A stretch of DNA of 64,000 bases from Streptomyces sp. NBC_01775 (lineage in GTDB: Bacteria; Actinomycetota; Actinomycetes; Streptomycetales; Streptomycetaceae), in NCBI RefSeq assembly GCF_035917675.1, contig NZ_CP109104.1, positions 2,976,001-3,040,000 of the forward strand, given 5' to 3'. Positions 34,634-43,270 of this stretch are shown here, in pieces. A model generated the notes under the pieces. It searched no databases. It saw nothing but the letters and a program-made list of their open reading frames with translations, and had not been told where the DNA came from. The translations under genes and the position numbers were made by a program. Numbering within the stretch: the first letter of the stretch is position 1; every line of letters starts with the position of its first letter.

Positions 34634-35449
34634 CTACTCCCAGCGGAACCACCGCACCGCAGCGCCGGTGAGCAGCACCGCCCACAGCCCCGTCACACCC
34701 AGATGCGACCAGTCGGGCCAACTTCCGGTCGTCGCCTGATTCAGGGCCTGGGAGGCGGCGCCGAAGGGGGTGAACTCCACTATGTGCCGCAACATCTCCG
34801 GCATGGTCTGCACGGGGGTCCACACTCCGGCGGTGAACATCATCGGGAAGAAGACGAGGGTGCCGACCGTCTGGGCGATCTTCGTCGTGCGGGAGTAGGC
34901 GGTGATGGCGGCACCGAGCGCGAGGGCGGCGAATGTGGTCAGCAGGGTGGCCAGGACATATCCCGCCACCTGCCGGGGCAACGCGACGTCGAAGGCGAGC
35001 CGTCCGATGGCGAGGACGAGTGCGACGGACACCGCGCTGGCGCAGCCATGCAGGATGATCTGGGCGCTCAGCAGGCTGCCTGGTCTGGCTGGAGTGGTGC
35101 GCAGGCGGCGCAGGATGCCGCGCTCGCGGTATCCGGTCAGGACGCCGGGCATCGACTGGATCCCCGCAACGATCATGGCGAGCAAGGCCGTCACGGAGAC
35201 GTAGAGGTCCACCACCCGCCGCCCACCGAGGTCCTCGGAGGCTTCGCGGAAGGACGGGATCAGCCCGAGGATCGTCAGCAGGGCCGCAGGGAAGACCACG
35301 ATCCCGAAGAGGGCACCGGGCTCGCGCAGAAAGAGCCGGAACTCCACACGTTGCACGGCCCGCGCCGATGTGACAGCTGAGGAGGCGCCCTCGTCCGGGC
35401 GGGGGCGGGGCGAGCGGGCGGGGTCGGCGGAAGGGCGGGTCGTGGTCAT
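34634..35449 (-). CDS. ABC-2 type transporter permease (DrrB-like)
   Basis: This 271-aa permease has about six membrane segments, the FLREPGALFGIVVFPAALL region, and RERGILRRLRTTPARP, a hallmark of DrrB-like drug exporters. The adjacent ATPase (gap 1 nt) is DrrA-like. The operon continues with a two-component system. The cargo is unknown; antibiotic or lipid export are family possibilities. Confidence 0.9.
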   Translation of the reverse strand: MTTTRPSADPARSPRPRPDEGASSAVTSARAVQRVEFRLFLREPGALFGIVVFPAALLTILGLIPSFREASEDLGGRRVVDLYVSVTALLAMIVAGIQSMPGVLTGYRERGILRRLRTTPARPGSLLSAQIILHGCASAVSVALVLAIGRLAFDVALPRQVAGYVLATLLTTFAALALGAAITAYSRTTKIAQTVGTLVFFPMMFTAGVWTPVQTMPEMLRHIVEFTPFGAASQALNQATTGSWPDWSHLGVTGLWAVLLTGAAVRWFRWE

Positions 35450-35450
35450 A

Positions 35451-36353
35451 TCAGACGTCCTGTTCGGTCAGGTCGAGGAACGCGTCGTCCAAGGTCGCGT
35501 CCATGACGCGGAGTTGGCCTGCGGTGATGCGGCGTATTGCCAGCAGGGACAGGAGTGCTTCGACCGTCTCGTCCGTGCCGTTGAGGACCGTCCTGCCGCC
35601 TTGCGCACGCACCGAACGGGCCCCCGGCAGACCGGCCAGCTCCGCGTCCTCCAGTGGCTGGGAGGGCGCGAAGGAGATGACTGTGGGGTTCGCGGTGCGG
35701 CTGATCAGCTCGGCCGGGGTGCCCTGCGCCGCGATACGGCCCCGGTCGATGACCGCCACCCGGTCACACAGCCGCTGTGCCTCCTCCATGAGGTGGGTGA
35801 CCAGCACGACCGTGACCCCGGAGGCGCGGATGTCCTCGACCAGCTCCCACACATCGCGGCGGGCGCGGGGGTCGAGACCCGTCGTCAGCTCGTCCAGCAC
35901 CACGGCGCGGGGGCTGCCGACGAGGGCCAGGGCGATGAACAGCCGCTGCTTCTGGCCCCCCGACAGCTTGCCGAAGCGGGCGTCGAGCCGCTCGCCGAGC
36001 CCCAGCCGCGCCGCGAGCGGTCTCCAGTCGGCCGGCCTGCGGTAGAAGGAGGCGTACAGCTGAAGGGCCTCGCGCACGGTGAGCTTGGCCTGAAGCTCGC
36101 TCTCCTGGAGCTGGGCGCCGAGGAGCTGGGTGACCTCCGCGTGGTCGGCCACGGGGTTGAGGCCTGCGACGCTGATCTGTCCCTCGTCGGGACTGCGCAG
36201 GCCCTCGACGCACTCGACCGTGGTCGTCTTCCCCGCGCCGTTCGGCCCGAGGATGCCGAAGATCTCGCCTTCCTCCACGGCGAAGCTGACGCCGTCCACG
36301 ACCGCCTTGCCGCCGTACTCCTTGCGCAGCCCGCTGACTTCGATAAGTGGCAT
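35451..36353 (-). CDS. ABC transporter ATP-binding protein (DrrA-like)
   Basis: This 300-aa ATPase has Walker A GPNGAGKTT (36-44), signature LSGGQKQRL, Walker B VVLDEL with TTGLDPRAR, and a switch His in VTHLMEEAQ. Its C-terminal extension is of the DrrA/NodI type. It is the first gene of an ATPase-permease-kinase-regulator operon. The ATG at 36353 gives MPLIEVSGLRKEYGG; the upstream in-frame region is not supported. The promoter would lie in the 198-bp gap to 36552. Confidence 0.92.
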   Translation of the reverse strand: MPLIEVSGLRKEYGGKAVVDGVSFAVEEGEIFGILGPNGAGKTTTVECVEGLRSPDEGQISVAGLNPVADHAEVTQLLGAQLQESELQAKLTVREALQLYASFYRRPADWRPLAARLGLGERLDARFGKLSGGQKQRLFIALALVGSPRAVVLDELTTGLDPRARRDVWELVEDIRASGVTVVLVTHLMEEAQRLCDRVAVIDRGRIAAQGTPAELISRTANPTVISFAPSQPLEDAELAGLPGARSVRAQGGRTVLNGTDETVEALLSLLAIRRITAGQLRVMDATLDDAFLDLTEQDV

Positions 36354-36551
36354 GTCACGAGCGTCGCCGAGCGGGCACCTCCCCCACATCGCCCAACCCG
36401 ATCGTCCTGGCATCAACCATTCGGCGGATGCCGGAACTCCCACCCCCACCACGCACGCGGCTCAACGCTCCCCTGCACCGCCCCCGGTGCGCCTACGCGG
36501 CCACGCCCGCCACGCCGTCTTCGCACCGCATTCGCGCCGCCTACCCGCTGC

Positions 36552-38987
36552 CTACGCCGCCTCGTCCGGCGTTCCCTGCCCGCTCGGCACGTCCCCGCGT
36601 CGGGTGCCGCTGTCCGCGCCACCGCCGCCGCCACTCCCGCCGGCGTCACCGCCCGACGTCCCGGACGGCGGCTTCTGCGTCGTCGGGTCGTCGGTCGGCG
36701 TGGGCGTGGGGTCGGGGGAGGACGGCGGGTCATCCGGTGAGGACGGCGGGTCGTCGGGGGAAGAGGGCGGGTCGTGGGGCGAGGACGGCGGCTTGCCGGG
36801 GTCGTTCGAGGGATCCTCCGACGCGCTGGAGGAATCACGGGGCGAACTCGGCTCACGCGTGTCCGGATTGCTGCTCCCGGCCGAGGTCCGGCCCGCCCCG
36901 GGGACGCGCGAGCCGGGTCCGGCCGCGGGCTGCCCAGAGGTGCTGCCGGAGCCGTCTTCCTTGGGCGGGCGGTCGGCCGTGACCCCGTCCTCATCGTCCT
37001 CCTGGGAGGTCGAGTGGTCGGGCCGTACGGTGTCGGGCTTACCGTCCTCGGAGGCGGCGCCCAGGGTGACGATGGTGCCGAGCACGGCGGCGAGCAGGGC
37101 GCCGGCGCCCGCCGCCGCCACGTTCCGCTTGCTGCTCGTGAAGGCCGCCCAGCGCGACGGCCCTCCGTGCGCCCCACCGCGCTTCCCGGCGCCGCCGGCC
37201 GCCATACCGCCCGCCGTGCCACCTGAAGCGGCGACCAGCGTCTCGCTCTCCGGATGCCGGGCGGCAGCGGACGGCACCGAGGCCGTTACTCCGGTGGTCG
37301 CGCTGACGGGCACGCCGTCGTGGGGCGTCGGGGCCGTCCCTCCCGCGCCCCCGGGGGCGTCAGCAGCGCTGCCCGTCACCGCCCCGGACGAGTATCCGGA
37401 CGACGGCAACGAGGCACCGGAGGATGCCGGACCTCCGGTCCGCGCCCCCGCCGTACCGCCCGCGAGCCGGTCGGTCACCAGCGCCAGGGCCCGGCGCCCC
37501 GCGACGATGCCGCGCTGTTCCGCGAGCGTCCCGCGCAGCGCTATGGCGGCCTCCAGCTCCGCGCGGGCCCGCTCGGGGTTGCCGGTGGTCAGCGCCAGGA
37601 CGCCCAGCTCGTGGTGGAAGTACGCCTCTTCGGCGATCTCTCCGGATGCCCTGGCGGACTCCTGGCCGCAGCGCAGCGCGCGCTCCCAGGCACTCCACCG
37701 CAGCCCCGCTGCGAGCACCGGCGCCGCGGTGCGGGACAGCAGCACGGCCGCGTTGGGGTTGCCGCCGCGCTGTGCGCCCCGTATGGCGGCGAGAACGGGT
37801 GCCGACTCGATGGCGACGCGGCCCGCTGTGACCGAAGGATGGCCCGCCCACCAGGTGTAGTGCTGGGTCGCGGCGAGCGCGTAGTCCTCGGCGCCTTCGG
37901 CGTAGCCCGCCTCGGCGAGCTGCTCGGCGACTCCCGGGGCGATCCTGAAGTGGTCCCCTGCCGGGCTGATGAGGCCGTGGGCCAGCAGTTCGGGCAGGCA
38001 GTCGTCCGCCTGCTGGTCGCCGGTGAGGGCGGGCAGGTGGGTGGCGTGCGGCAGCTCGCCGCCGAGCGCGAGGGCCAGGCGGAGGGTCTGGAGCCCGGAC
38101 TCCGGCAGCGCCGCGGCCAGCAGGGGCGCGAGCGCGGTGTCGTCGGTCAGCGCGGGGATGACGCCGGAGCTGCCCTGGAGGCGCAGCAGCGCTCCGGCCT
38201 GCACGAAGCGCAGCGCCAGCCCTTCGGAGCCGAACCACAGGTCGCCCGCCCAGTCCGCCTCCTGGTCGGTGAGCGGGCGGTGCACGGCGTGCTCCAGCAG
38301 CTCCAGGCAGGCGGTACGGCTCAGCCCGGCGAGGAAGAGCTCCTCGACGCGGGAGTCGGCCGCGGGTGCGGCGACGTCCGGGGTGGCGGCCAGCAGGAAC
38401 GCGCATTCGGGTGTGGAGCGCAGCACCTCGTCCAGCGCGGCGCCGCCGAATTCCAGGTCGTCCACGACGACGACGGCACCCACGGTGCTCAGCGCCTGGA
38501 GCAGTTCGGCCTTGCCAGGGCGGTACAGCGGGGCGCGGTGGACGGCGGAGTACAGCTCGTACAGCAGGTCGCTGGGGGTGCGGTGGTAGCCGCTGAGGCG
38601 GACGACGCCGTCGGGGGCGAGGGCGGCGACGTCCTCGGCGACGGCATCCAGCAGGGTGCTGCGCCCGGAGCCGGCCGGGCCGGTGAGCCGTACGGAGCGG
38701 CCCCGCGAGAGGAGCCTGGTGAGCCGCTCGCGCTCCTCGTCGCGCTCCAGGAAGGGCGGGGGCGAGGGCGGCACGGGGAGAGCGTGGGCCCCGGCGGGGG
38801 CGGGGCGCTGGTCCGGGGGAAGTTTGACGGGCCGGTCGAGCTGTTCACCGGGCGGGCACGGCTCGATCTCGCTGCCGTCGACGGGGTTGACCGTCAACAG
38901 GTATTCGTCAGCGACGAGTTGCACGGCTCGTGCGCGCCCCTGGCTGCCCGGTCCGTGCTCGTAACGCTCGCTGCCTTGTGGATCCAT
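36552..38987 (-). CDS. STAND-like NTPase with TPR-like region, single TM segment and Pro/Ser-rich extracytoplasmic tail
   Basis: This 811-aa protein starts at 38987. The N-terminal AAA/NB-ARC-like domain has Walker A GPAGSGRST (103-111) and Walker B AVVVVDD (to Asp177). A helical winged region and TPR-like repeats follow (about 225-500), for example RARAELEAAIALRG. A Gly/Ser-rich linker leads to one hydrophobic segment (about 622-645). The C-terminal tail (646-811) is Ser/Pro/Asp-rich, with SSPDDPP repeats encoded by 21-bp DNA repeats at 36721-36783. No DNA-binding domain is obvious. The protein thus links a cytosolic NTPase to an extracytoplasmic spacer. Function is unknown; a signal-transducing ATPase is a reasonable class. 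Confidence 0.82.
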   Translation of the reverse strand: MDPQGSERYEHGPGSQGRARAVQLVADEYLLTVNPVDGSEIEPCPPGEQLDRPVKLPPDQRPAPAGAHALPVPPSPPPFLERDEERERLTRLLSRGRSVRLTGPAGSGRSTLLDAVAEDVAALAPDGVVRLSGYHRTPSDLLYELYSAVHRAPLYRPGKAELLQALSTVGAVVVVDDLEFGGAALDEVLRSTPECAFLLAATPDVAAPAADSRVEELFLAGLSRTACLELLEHAVHRPLTDQEADWAGDLWFGSEGLALRFVQAGALLRLQGSSGVIPALTDDTALAPLLAAALPESGLQTLRLALALGGELPHATHLPALTGDQQADDCLPELLAHGLISPAGDHFRIAPGVAEQLAEAGYAEGAEDYALAATQHYTWWAGHPSVTAGRVAIESAPVLAAIRGAQRGGNPNAAVLLSRTAAPVLAAGLRWSAWERALRCGQESARASGEIAEEAYFHHELGVLALTTGNPERARAELEAAIALRGTLAEQRGIVAGRRALALVTDRLAGGTAGARTGGPASSGASLPSSGYSSGAVTGSAADAPGGAGGTAPTPHDGVPVSATTGVTASVPSAAARHPESETLVAASGGTAGGMAAGGAGKRGGAHGGPSRWAAFTSSKRNVAAAGAGALLAAVLGTIVTLGAASEDGKPDTVRPDHSTSQEDDEDGVTADRPPKEDGSGSTSGQPAAGPGSRVPGAGRTSAGSSNPDTREPSSPRDSSSASEDPSNDPGKPPSSPHDPPSSPDDPPSSPDDPPSSPDPTPTPTDDPTTQKPPSGTSGGDAGGSGGGGGADSGTRRGDVPSGQGTPDEAA
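36721..36783 (-). repeat. 21-bp imperfect repeats encoding SSPDDPP
   Basis: Three 21-bp units (36721-36741, 36742-36762, 36763-36783) encode seven-residue Ser-Pro-Asp repeats near the C-terminus of the NTPase. Confidence 0.7.
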
Positions 38988-39088
38988 GGTGTCGCCCCCA
39001 GAGAACGGTGCCGCGCCTCAACAGCCGGGGCGGCGCAGCTCGAGGACCATTGTCCAGGAACCGGCGGCACGCGGTGCGGGCCCGTACG

Positions 39089-39505
39089 TCATGGCTTTGT
39101 GAGGATTCGGACGTCGGACTTCCGGGAACCGGACGAAACAGCTCCGGCCCTTCCGCCGGGTTCCTCCGGTGCCGCGGTTCCTTCCGGCCTCCTCCGGCCG
39201 GAGGGTACCGCCGCTGATTCGATCGCGAGAATCCGGTGGAGCCGTGTGGCCATCAGCAGGCGCTGCATCTGCGGGGGCACTTCACGCAGTACGAGCCTCC
39301 TGCCACAGCGTCCGGCGCGGCGGTGTGCGCCCATGATGACACCGAGGCCCGTGGCATCCCACGAGTCCAGCTCGGCGAGGTCGAGCACGAGATCGCCGTC
39401 GCCCGAGTCGACGGCGGCGTGCAGGACCGTTCGGGCGTCCGCCGCGCTGCGGACGTCGAGACGACCTCCGACGACCAGCTCGGCGTGGTCGCCCCTGATG
39501 TGCAT
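39089..39505 (-). CDS. STAS-domain anti-sigma-factor antagonist-like protein
   Basis: This 138-aa protein has a STAS domain (about 1-95) with SWDATGLGVIMGAHRR. Thr52 occupies the place of the phosphorylated Ser of SpoIIAA, so it may be switched by a kinase such as RsbW-like anti-sigma factors. The C-terminal 40 residues are basic and disordered. It is followed by the NTPase gene on the same strand, 101 bp away. Role: probable partner switch, by family knowledge only. Confidence 0.85.
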   Translation of the reverse strand: MHIRGDHAELVVGGRLDVRSAADARTVLHAAVDSGDGDLVLDLAELDSWDATGLGVIMGAHRRAGRCGRRLVLREVPPQMQRLLMATRLHRILAIESAAVPSGRRRPEGTAAPEEPGGRAGAVSSGSRKSDVRILTKP

Positions 39506-39670
39506 ATGCGCTCCTGGGTTGATATCCGGTTGGTTTGTTGTCCGGTGCGTGGACCTTTACACGTTGTTGTCCCACCACAACTGACTGCGGCAGCGGCAGT
39601 GAAGTTGCCGTCCGTGTCCAGACCGATACCGACTTTCACCCTCGTGGGCGAGGACGGCGGACGGCTGGCG

Positions 39671-39696
39671 CGGCGGGACACCGGAGTGTCCCGCCG
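39671..39696 (-). terminator. 11-bp perfect hairpin after the 3-hydroxybutyryl-CoA dehydrogenase repeats
   Basis: CGGCGGGACAC (39671-39681) pairs with 39686-39696 around a CGGA loop. It lies on the minus strand downstream of the dehydrogenase and its repeat array. Confidence 0.7.
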
Positions 39697-39785
39697 TGCT
39701 CGTGGTCTCGGTGCTCGTGGAACGTGGTCTCTGTGCTCGCGGAAGGTCTCAGTGCTCGTGGAAGGTCTTCTCAGTGCTCGTAGAA
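39696..39785. repeat. 19-bp tandem array duplicating the dehydrogenase stop region
   Basis: Units near GGTCTC-N-GTGCTCGTGGAA occur at 39704-39722, 39726-39744 and 39745-39763, plus a 22-nt unit at 39764-39785 that contains the dehydrogenase stop and last codons (TTC-TAC-GAG-CAC-TGA on minus), and a partial unit at 39696-39705. Each downstream copy still reads roughly as Phe-His/Arg-Glu-His-stop on the minus strand. Confidence 0.8.
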
Positions 39786-40619
39786 GCCCTGTCCGCTCTT
39801 GCGTCCCAGGTCACCCGCGTCCACCATCCGCCGCATCAGCTCGGGCGGCGCGAACTTGCCGTCCTTGGACTCGGTCCAGATGTTCTCGGCGGCGTGCAGC
39901 AGGATGTCCACGCCGGTGAGGTCGGCGGTGGCCAGCGGACCCATGGCGTGGCCGAAGCCGAGCCGGCAGGCGGTGTCGATGTCCTCGGCCGAGGCGACCC
40001 CGGACTCGTAGAGGCTGGCGGCCTCGACGACGAGCGCGGAGATGAGGCGGGTGGTGACGAAGCCGGCGACGTCACGGTTGACGACGACGCAGGTCTTGCC
40101 GACGGACTCGGCGAACTCCCGTGCGGTGGCGAGGGTTTCGTCGCTGGTCTTGTGGCCGCGCACCAGCTCGCACAGGCCCATCATGGGCACCGGCGAGAAG
40201 AAGTGCGTGCCGACGACCCGTTCGGGGTGTTCGGTGGCCGCCGCGATCTTGGTGATCGGGATCGCGGAGGTGTTGGAGGCGAGGACGGTGTGCTCGTCCA
40301 CCAGCTTGTCGAGGGTGGCGAAGATCTCCCGCTTGACCTCGATCTTCTCGAAGACGGCCTCGACCACGAGGTCGGCTCCGGCCGCGGCCTCCAGGTCCGT
40401 GGTGGTGGTGATACGGGCGAGCGCGGCCTCCGCGTCGGCGGATTCCAGCTTGCCCTTGCTGACGAACTTGTCGTATGACGCCTTGATTCCGTCGGTGCCC
40501 CGGGCGAGCGCCTCGTCCGTCACATCGCGGAGGACCACGTCCCAGCCCGCCTGTGCGGAGACCTGCGCGATTCCGGAGCCCATGAGTCCGGCCCCGATGA
40601 CGGCGAGCTTCTTCGCCAC
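39771..40619 (-). CDS. 3-hydroxybutyryl-CoA dehydrogenase
   Basis: This 282-aa protein has the length and motifs of bacterial 3-hydroxybutyryl-CoA dehydrogenase. The Rossmann motif is GAGLMGSG near residues 9-16. Catalytic segments ASNTSAIPI, GTHFFSPVPMMGL and NRDVAGFV are present, as is the C-terminal helical domain ending SGQGFYEH. It reduces acetoacetyl-CoA to 3-hydroxybutyryl-CoA with NAD(P)H. A GTG at 40619 with GAGG nine nt upstream is preferred; the GTG at 40628 is the alternative. Together with thiolase and icmA it fits C4 acyl-CoA supply. Its last codons are tandemly repeated downstream. Confidence 0.94.
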   Translation of the reverse strand: MAKKLAVIGAGLMGSGIAQVSAQAGWDVVLRDVTDEALARGTDGIKASYDKFVSKGKLESADAEAALARITTTTDLEAAAGADLVVEAVFEKIEVKREIFATLDKLVDEHTVLASNTSAIPITKIAAATEHPERVVGTHFFSPVPMMGLCELVRGHKTSDETLATAREFAESVGKTCVVVNRDVAGFVTTRLISALVVEAASLYESGVASAEDIDTACRLGFGHAMGPLATADLTGVDILLHAAENIWTESKDGKFAPPELMRRMVDAGDLGRKSGQGFYEH

Positions 40620-40710
40620 GTTCTTCACCCTCACTTCGTCCCACCGGGCGGTCACACCCGCCACGCGTACTCGCTGCGCGCTTCCCGGCCGTACACACCC
40701 GTGAATAACC

Positions 40711-40725
40711 GTCCGTTGGGCGGAC
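40711..40725. promoter_or_regulatory. Inverted repeat GTCCG-TTGGG-CGGAC upstream of the dehydrogenase
   Basis: Five-bp perfect arms occur about 92 bp upstream of the dehydrogenase start. It could be a dimeric repressor site; support is modest. Confidence 0.3.
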
Positions 40726-40912
40726 ATTAGCGCTTCCCGGTAGGGCGTGGGCGGGGAAGAGACACGTATCACGTCTCACATGGCGGACATCACACCGGGG
40801 GGCGCTCAGGATGTGCGTGCCGCGTCAGCCGGGCGTGGTCGCGTACTTGAGCGTTTGCCGGTGGCCGGTTTGCCGGCGACCGGCGACCCGGGGCGGCGAC
40901 CGGCGCCCCTCA

Positions 40913-40937
40913 CCAAGCTCGAAGACGTCGAGCTTGG
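40913..40937. terminator. 10-bp perfect hairpin CCAAGCTCGA-AGACG-TCGAGCTTGG
   Basis: The stem-loop lies in a divergent intergenic region, 163 bp before the adenosyltransferase gene. It may be an upstream terminator, an operator or a transcript structure; orientation is unknown. Confidence 0.4.
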
Positions 40938-41099
40938 CGAGGGCTCACGTCCTGCCTGTCCGGGTGAAGCGCTCGCGGCGACGGCGCCCGCCCCGGGCAG
41001 CGAGTCCTCGATCACGGGACGCACGCGGCCCGGCACCGCCTCGGCCGTCGGCTGGCCAGGCGCCCTTCCGTGACCGGCCCGGCGGGCTACGCTCGCCTC

Positions 41100-41672
41100 A
41101 TGGTTAACCTCACGCGGATCTACACCCGAACCGGCGACAAGGGCTCCACGGCGCTCGGCGACATGAGCCGCACCGCCAAGACCGACTCGCGCATCGCGGC
41201 GTACGCGGACGCCAACGAGGCGAACGCCGCGATCGGGGTCGCCCTCGCGCTGGGTGACCTCGGTGAGGAGATGCGCACGGTCCTGGTGCGGGTGCAGAAC
41301 GACCTGTTCGACGTGGGTGCCGACCTGTCCACACCGGTGGTCGAGGACCCGCAATACCCGCCGCTGAGGGTCGAGCAGAGCTACGTCGACAAGCTGGAGG
41401 CGGACTGCGACCGCTTCCTGGAGGACCTGGAGAAGCTGCGCTCCTTCATCCTGCCCGGCGGCACGGCCGGCGCGGCCCTGCTGCACCAGGCGTGCACGGT
41501 CGTCCGCAGGGCCGAGCGTTCCACCTGGGCCGCGCTGGAGGAGCACGGCGAGACGATGAACCCGCTGACCGCGACCTACCTCAACCGCCTCTCCGACCTG
41601 CTGTTCATCCTCGCCCGCGCCGCGAACAAGGCCGTGGGCGACGTGCTGTGGGTGCCGGGCGGCGAACGGTGA
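41100..41672 (+). CDS. PduO-type cob(I)alamin adenosyltransferase
   Basis: This 190-aa protein has the PduO fold signature: RIYTRTGDKGSTALGD at the start (ATP binding), NEANAAIG, and RRAERSTW plus NRLSDLLFILAR late. It makes adenosylcobalamin from cob(I)alamin and ATP, the cofactor of IcmA and methylmalonyl-CoA mutase. The ATG at 41100 precedes the family-typical VNLTRIYTRTG; a longer frame is not needed. The HAD gene starts inside its stop (4-nt overlap). Confidence 0.95.
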   Translation: MVNLTRIYTRTGDKGSTALGDMSRTAKTDSRIAAYADANEANAAIGVALALGDLGEEMRTVLVRVQNDLFDVGADLSTPVVEDPQYPPLRVEQSYVDKLEADCDRFLEDLEKLRSFILPGGTAGAALLHQACTVVRRAERSTWAALEEHGETMNPLTATYLNRLSDLLFILARAANKAVGDVLWVPGGER

Positions 41673-42283
41673 GCGCGGGACGTGCGGCGCTGCTCATCGA
41701 CCTGGGCGGAGTGCTCGTCGCGGACAAACTGCCCGCCACCGCGGCCAAGTGGGCCGCCAGGCTGGGCATATCCGAGCGGGACTTCATCACGGCCGTCTAC
41801 GAGGGCAACGACGACCAGGTGCTCATCGGCCGGATGAGCAACGCCGACTGGTGGGCTCTCGTACGCGAGCGCCTCGGGCTGGACGAGGCGGCCGTCGCCG
41901 AGGTGCGGGAGGACCTGGCGGGCCGGCCCGTGTGGGACGAGCAGCTGCTGGCGGCCGTGGCGGGGCTGCGGGGCAGGGCGCGCACCGCGTTCGTCAGCAA
42001 CGCGTGGCCGGATGCCCGGCCCAACCTCGCGGACCGGCTGGGGGCCGCCGACGAGGCCGTGCTCTCCTGCGAGGTGGGATACGCCAAACCGGACCCGCGC
42101 ATCTACACTCACACTCTGGAGCTGCTGGGCGCCACCGCCGCCGGCTCACTCTTCGTGGACGACGTCTCCGCAAACGTGGAAGCGGCGCGCGAACTGGGCA
42201 TGGCGGGGCATGTACACACTGATGCCGTCGGCACCCTCGCCGCGCTCGACGCCTTCGCCTCGGGGCTTTCCGAAAACCGCTGA
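41669..42283 (+). CDS. HAD-superfamily hydrolase
   Basis: This 204-aa protein starts at GTG and overlaps the adenosyltransferase stop by 4 nt (GTGA). HAD motif I is LLIDLGGVLV, where the second Asp of DxD is Gly, as in some phosphatases of the family. Motif II is FVSNAW, and motifs III/IV are YAKPDPRIY and FVDDVSANVEAA. Substrate unknown; a phosphoglycolate-like or sugar phosphatase are family options. Translational coupling suggests a role next to cobalamin adenosylation, or merely genomic adjacency. Confidence 0.86.
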   Translation: MSAGRAALLIDLGGVLVADKLPATAAKWAARLGISERDFITAVYEGNDDQVLIGRMSNADWWALVRERLGLDEAAVAEVREDLAGRPVWDEQLLAAVAGLRGRARTAFVSNAWPDARPNLADRLGAADEAVLSCEVGYAKPDPRIYTHTLELLGATAAGSLFVDDVSANVEAARELGMAGHVHTDAVGTLAALDAFASGLSENR

Positions 42284-42318
42284 GCCGCCTTGCGGGGTGA
42301 GCGGGTAGATTTCGGCGC

Positions 42319-43194
42319 ATGTCGATACCGGGGGCCCAGCCGCAGCAGCCGTACGCACAACAGCCGCCCACTTCCACGGCGATGCCCGCGTACCCCAACC
42401 CCTACGCGGGACCTCCTGCCGTCCCCGGTCCGCCCGGTCCGCCCACGCCGCCCCCCGGCCCCCCGTCGCCGCCGTCACAGGGCATGGGGCCGCGCTGGCT
42501 GTGGGCGCTCGGCGGTGCGGTGCTCGCCTCGGTCACCTGGGCGGCGACCTTGATGGCGACGGGTACGCCGGCCGACGACAAGGGATCCGGCCGGACCTCG
42601 GCCTCAGCTCCGGCCTCACACCCGGATTTCCGGGGCTACCGCTTCCACCGCAACATGTGCGAGGCGGCGGAAATCACGTCGTTCCGTGCGAAGTACGAGA
42701 TATCCGAGCGGTCGGGTAGATACCCGGACGCCGGCTATTCCTCGCGGCAGAAGGGGCTGGACGTCAGCGACTGCTCGCGCACGCTCGGCAAAGCGGCACG
42801 CACTCCCGCGGTCGCGGCGCTGGCCGCTTCCGCGACCTGGCACAAACGGTCGGACCCGAGCCGGGAGTTCGCCTCCGAGCAGCGCACTTGGGAGGACCAG
42901 GACACCGGCCCCTACGACTACACGGTCACACCGGTCGGGGGTTTCGGCGACGAGGCGTATCTCGTACGGGAGAAGCGGGAATCGACGCTGGGCAGCGCGA
43001 CACTGGCCGTACGCGCGGGCTGGATGACGTACGAGATGCGGTGGAGCTGGGTCGGCAGCGGACCGGACGAGAAGATCAAGCCTCCGACGCCGGCAGCCGT
43101 GGTCCGGATGCTCAAGACGGACACCCGCGCGACGCTGGCCGCGCTGAAGAAGCCGGATTCCAAGGCGCCCCCGGCCCGCGATCCCAGCGCGTGA
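42319..43194 (+). CDS. Pro-rich single-pass membrane protein of unknown function
   Basis: This 291-aa protein has a Pro/Gly/Gln-rich cytoplasmic N-terminus (1-56), a hydrophobic segment (about 60-80) and an extracytoplasmic domain with Cys at RNMCEAAEI and VSDCSRTLG that could form a disulfide. It resembles conserved Streptomyces lipoprotein-like sensor proteins, but no lipobox is seen. It lies 35 bp after the HAD gene. The adenosyltransferase, HAD and this gene may be one transcript. I do not recognise a function. Confidence 0.75.
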   Translation: MSIPGAQPQQPYAQQPPTSTAMPAYPNPYAGPPAVPGPPGPPTPPPGPPSPPSQGMGPRWLWALGGAVLASVTWAATLMATGTPADDKGSGRTSASAPASHPDFRGYRFHRNMCEAAEITSFRAKYEISERSGRYPDAGYSSRQKGLDVSDCSRTLGKAARTPAVAALAASATWHKRSDPSREFASEQRTWEDQDTGPYDYTVTPVGGFGDEAYLVREKRESTLGSATLAVRAGWMTYEMRWSWVGSGPDEKIKPPTPAAVVRMLKTDTRATLAALKKPDSKAPPARDPSA

Positions 43195-43270
43195 CCGGGG
43201 CCGGCTCGTGAGGAGGGTTGGCGAGTGATGGGGCCCGGCGCATGAGTGGGGCCCGGCGATGGCTCGCCGG

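Larger units (their letters stand above)
40620..41099. other. Intergenic region between the dehydrogenase and cobalamin adenosyltransferase genes
   Basis: This 480-bp divergent gap holds no supported gene; an open frame from 40783 has codon usage unlike the neighbours. It contains a GTCCG-TTGGG-CGGAC inverted repeat at 40711-40725, runs of CCGGCGACC-like hairpins at 40857-40905, and a 10-bp perfect hairpin at 40913-40937. Confidence 0.5.

Noticed and set aside
40862..40885. LPATG-like sortase motif in that open frame
   Set aside because: It lies in non-coding sequence, lacks a following membrane segment, and is a chance match.
40783..41073. Possible small gene before the cobalamin adenosyltransferase
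   Set aside because: Third-codon-position GC is clearly lower than in neighbouring genes, no Shine-Dalgarno is seen, and it is filled with hairpins.
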